A DNA stretch of 64,000 bases from Cryobacterium sp. MP_M3 (GTDB lineage: Bacteria > Actinomycetota > Actinomycetes > Actinomycetales > Microbacteriaceae): the NCBI RefSeq assembly GCF_015752155.1, contig NZ_JADOVI010000008.1, forward strand, positions 112,567 to 176,566, given 5' to 3'. The notes under the pieces are model-generated. The model was not told the DNA's origin, ran no database searches, and was given only the letters and a program-made list of their open reading frames with translations. The translations under genes and the position numbers were made by a program. Below are positions 61,920-64,000 of the stretch, piece by piece. The first letter of the stretch is position 1. Each line of letters starts with the position of its first letter.

Positions 61920-62472
61920 ACCCCATCGCGACCTGGCTGACGCCGGAGATCACCAGGAAGACGCCGCCCACGAGCACGAGCACCGCCAGCGAGTCGATCG
62001 GTGAGAGCAGGATCGCGATCCCGGCGACGACACTGATGGCCCCGAACAGCGTGCCGAACCACTTGCTGGCGTCCGGGGCGGTCTCCACCAGCGCGGCCAC
62101 ACCCTCGACCAGCCAGGAGATGCCGATCACCATTCCGAGCACGGCGAGGGAGTTCAGGGGGTTCCTGATCGCGATGATGCCGGCGACCAGCAGCAGTACG
62201 CCGAGCAGGATGTTGAGTACCCGGATGCCGCCGGTGGCGCCGGTCATGAACACGCCGCGGGCCACCCGGGCGACGCCCCCGAACAGGAAGTAGAGGCCGA
62301 AGAGACCGGCGATGATCGCCAGCGTCGCGGCCGGCCAGACGAGGACCATGATCCCCAGCGCGAGGGCGACGAGCCCGGCCAGGCCCATCGCCACCCGCAC
62401 ACTCGTTAGCTCATTTTTGCTCAAATTCCTGGGATCGATCGTCAGGTCGAATGTTGCGATTCCGTTGGACAT
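61891..62472 (-). CDS. HdeD/DUF308-like six-helix membrane protein
   Basis: A 193-residue, highly hydrophobic protein with about six helices in three similar pairs, typical of DUF308 (HdeD-like) proteins; helix pairs of the form GLVALALGIMVLVWPAATL and FLVISGVSQVAMGF show the repeat. In E. coli HdeD is an acid-resistance membrane protein, but the actinobacterial role is unknown. The ATG at 62472 has GAGGA upstream. Its 3' end overlaps the S9 peptidase gene on the opposite strand. Confidence 0.85.
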   Translation of the reverse strand: MSNGIATFDLTIDPRNLSKNELTSVRVAMGLAGLVALALGIMVLVWPAATLAIIAGLFGLYFLFGGVARVARGVFMTGATGGIRVLNILLGVLLLVAGIIAIRNPLNSLAVLGMVIGISWLVEGVAALVETAPDASKWFGTLFGAISVVAGIAILLSPIDSLAVLVLVGGVFLVISGVSQVAMGFTFGRGARA

Positions 62473-62836
62473 GACATTCCTCGCAATCGGGGCGGTGCGG
62501 TGGCGAACCGCCGGCAGCCCGGCGCGATCGGTGTGGATGGCACTTCATGCCGGTTCGCTGCGGCAATCGCCGCTGGTGCAACACACGGTAGCCGGACCGG
62601 AGAACAGCGTCCAGACCCCTCTCAACGTATGTCCGATAATGCACATTATGTCAACACGTAGCCGACATCTTCGCGTTGGGTGCGAATACGCCGGTTCGGT
62701 CGACCTCCCCCCAGACGGCGCGTATCCTTCCGTTGGCACGATGACAATGGAGTGCTCGCGGAGGGGTGCAGTCGCGCATGACTGGAGTAGTGACGTCGCC
62801 CGATATGGCAGTTGAACTGGAGTTTCATATTGCAGC
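62473..62836. other. Non-coding stretch between DUF308 gene and integrase
   Basis: No gene is supported here. It is less GC-rich than its surroundings. It holds an inverted repeat ATAATG-CA-CATTAT (62636-62649) next to a minus-strand TTGACA (62649-62654), which could be the promoter of the DUF308 gene about 150 bases away. Short antisense frames in this stretch look like noise. Confidence 0.5.
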
Positions 62837-62873
62837 TTGACATCGATTCGCATTTAATGCGAATGTTTCGCAT
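62837..62873 (+). promoter_or_regulatory. Promoter with palindrome before integrase
   Basis: A perfect -35 TTGACA (62837-62842) is followed by a 19-bp palindrome ATTCGCAT-TTA-ATGCGAAT (62846-62864) and a third TTCGCAT half-site (62867-62873), immediately before the integrase ATG at 62877. The palindrome fills the spacer, so it is a candidate repressor site, or a recombinase core or arm site. The -10 is weak. Confidence 0.5.
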
Positions 62874-62876
62874 AAG

Positions 62877-63998
62877 ATGCAAACATTTGATTTAGCCGCG
62901 CCAGGGGTGGTTCCTGCTCATCTCCGATCGAGTATCGCCGTTCTCCACGCGGAAGAGAGCGTGTGGCGGTCGATGCTGGACGGGTGGGCTGCGCAACAGG
63001 TCGCCCGGAACCTGGCCGGGTCGACGGTCGAGAAACGTCGATCGGTCGCGATCCGTTTCCGAGCGTTCGCGGATTGCTACCCGTGGTCGTGGTCGGCATT
63101 GATGGTCGACGAGTTCTTCCTCGAGCTCCGCTCCTTAAAAGGCGCATCACACTCCACCGTCCTCGGTTACCAAAACGCGTTGCGGATGTTCCTGGAGTAT
63201 CTGACCGATCCGGCATACGGCTGGAGCGAACAGTGCTGGGAGCGTTTCGGCGACCATCCCGCACAGGTGTTCCATGAGTGGAACACGGCCCGCCACTCGC
63301 AGTCGGCGATCGGAGCCCCCGGAAAACGCCCCTACACTCGGGACGAGATCCAAGACCTGTTTGACTGCGCCGACGACCGGGTGCTGCGCATTCGTCGGGC
63401 GGGCTCCAAGGGCTGGATCCCGGCATTCCGAATCGCGACGATGATGAAGGCCGCCTACGCCTGGGGTCTGCGGCGGAACGAGGTTCGCCAGCTCGACCTC
63501 GTCGACCTGGCATCGAACCCCCGGGCCCGCCAGTTCGGCGATTCCGGGATCGTCTATGTCCGGTTCGGGAAGGCGATGCGGGGCGCTCCCCCGAAGCGCC
63601 GCACCGTGTTGACCCTCCCGGAGTTCGATTGGATCGTCGAGTGCATGCGGCAATGGAAGGACGAAGTCCGCCCGCTGCTGGCGCCGCCGGGGTCGACGGC
63701 ACTCTGGCCGAGCGAACGCAGCGGCATGCTGGCCGCCGACTCCGTCAGTCGGGCCTTCAACGAGGTCAGGCGCGAAGCGAACCTCGATGATGGACTCGAT
63801 TTTCACTCGCTACGCCGCTCCTACGTCACGCACCTGGTCGAGGATGGTTACGACGCATTCTTCATTCAGCAGCAGGTCGGCCACGAGCACGCGTCGACAA
63901 CGTCTATCTACACCGGCCTCTCCCCCGATTACCGCGCCCGCGTCGTCGACGACGCGATCACCCGGATGGCCGCCCAGCTCACCACGAAGGAGACCTGA
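62877..63998 (+). CDS. Tyrosine-type site-specific recombinase/integrase
   Basis: A 373-residue tyrosine recombinase. The N-terminal core-binding domain covers about residues 20-120. The catalytic domain shows the expected residues: Arg in GLRRNEVRQL, His-x-x-Arg in FHSLRRSYVTHL, His in QQVGHEHAS and the nucleophile Tyr in SIYTGLS. It would cut and rejoin DNA at paired sites. There is no clear ribosome site, and the ATG at 62877 follows a palindrome-laden promoter. A GAAGGAGACC site at its very end shows that another gene begins just outside the window, suggesting an integrase-led element. Confidence 0.9.
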   Translation: MQTFDLAAPGVVPAHLRSSIAVLHAEESVWRSMLDGWAAQQVARNLAGSTVEKRRSVAIRFRAFADCYPWSWSALMVDEFFLELRSLKGASHSTVLGYQNALRMFLEYLTDPAYGWSEQCWERFGDHPAQVFHEWNTARHSQSAIGAPGKRPYTRDEIQDLFDCADDRVLRIRRAGSKGWIPAFRIATMMKAAYAWGLRRNEVRQLDLVDLASNPRARQFGDSGIVYVRFGKAMRGAPPKRRTVLTLPEFDWIVECMRQWKDEVRPLLAPPGSTALWPSERSGMLAADSVSRAFNEVRREANLDDGLDFHSLRRSYVTHLVEDGYDAFFIQQQVGHEHASTTSIYTGLSPDYRARVVDDAITRMAAQLTTKET

Positions 63999-64000
63999 CC

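Noticed and set aside
62545..62853. Short frames on both strands between the DUF308 gene and the integrase
   Set aside because: No ribosome site, family motif or biased codon use; the stretch looks regulatory.

Overview
High-GC actinobacterial chromosome, best matching the family Microbacteriaceae (Cryobacterium/Leifsonia-like). The evidence is very high coding GC, many GTG starts, RbpA, a mycothiol enzyme (MshC), PafB/PafC, the actinobacterial TatA-TatC-HelY-Lnt order, a DTE-type rhodopsin and a GH94 phosphorylase behind a LacI-type operator. There are no rRNA genes, CRISPR arrays or prophage blocks. One tRNA (Leu, anticodon GAG) is present. A tyrosine recombinase sits at the extreme right edge.

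Layout. 0-9.6 kb: a partial HAD phosphatase, a DUF4097 protein, a four-domain sulfur-handling flavoprotein behind a CsoR/CstR-type operator, two small membrane proteins, an MMPL exporter and an MFS exporter. 9.7-12.5 kb: an encapsulated-ferritin cargo plus encapsulin shell, convergent with a ferric-reductase-like haem/flavin membrane protein. 12.7-20.3 kb: cellobiose-phosphorylase-like GH94, isocitrate lyase and a two-gene unit resembling tmsA-tmsB for 10-methyl fatty acids. 20.3-28.7 kb (accessory): an FBP-type zinc protein, a GNAT, a proton-pump rhodopsin, a SatD plus membrane-protein cassette with twin operator-like repeats, a CoA-type NUDIX enzyme, ArsC, a NYN-LOTUS protein, a deazaflavin-type oxidoreductase, a decayed stretch and a DUF488 protein.

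28.5-32.9 kb: a TetR regulator with a coupled 47-residue zinc-ribbon protein, divergent from a three-gene 2-oxoacid dehydrogenase operon (E1 alpha, E1 beta, E2). 33-34.4 kb: a cupin and a TDT-family transporter. 34.4-41 kb: a complete mevalonate pathway from acetoacetyl-CoA to IPP/DMAPP: mvaS, mvaD, phosphomevalonate kinase, an HMG-CoA reductase fused to mevalonate kinase, and a type I IPP isomerase. The rhodopsin 13 kb away would need isoprenoid-derived retinal, although no retinal synthesis gene lies in the window. 41.2-59 kb is mostly housekeeping: tRNA-Leu, an M20 peptidase, UppP, MshC, PAC2, a HAD phosphatase, TrmI, a two-domain FKBP lipoprotein, PafBC, TatA/TatC, a HelY helicase, Lnt, RbpA, a GDPD, SPFH and NfeD. 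59-64 kb: an SDR with a displaced active site, an S9 peptidase, a DUF308 membrane protein and the integrase.

The most notable items are the HMGR-mevalonate kinase fusion, the SatD cassette whose N-terminus carries class III cyclase-like motifs behind twin ATAAG-N7-CTTAT repeats and an apparently leaderless start, the rhodopsin, the encapsulin/ferritin unit, and the palindrome upstream of the sulfur flavoprotein. All functional calls come from reading the sequence; no database search was run.
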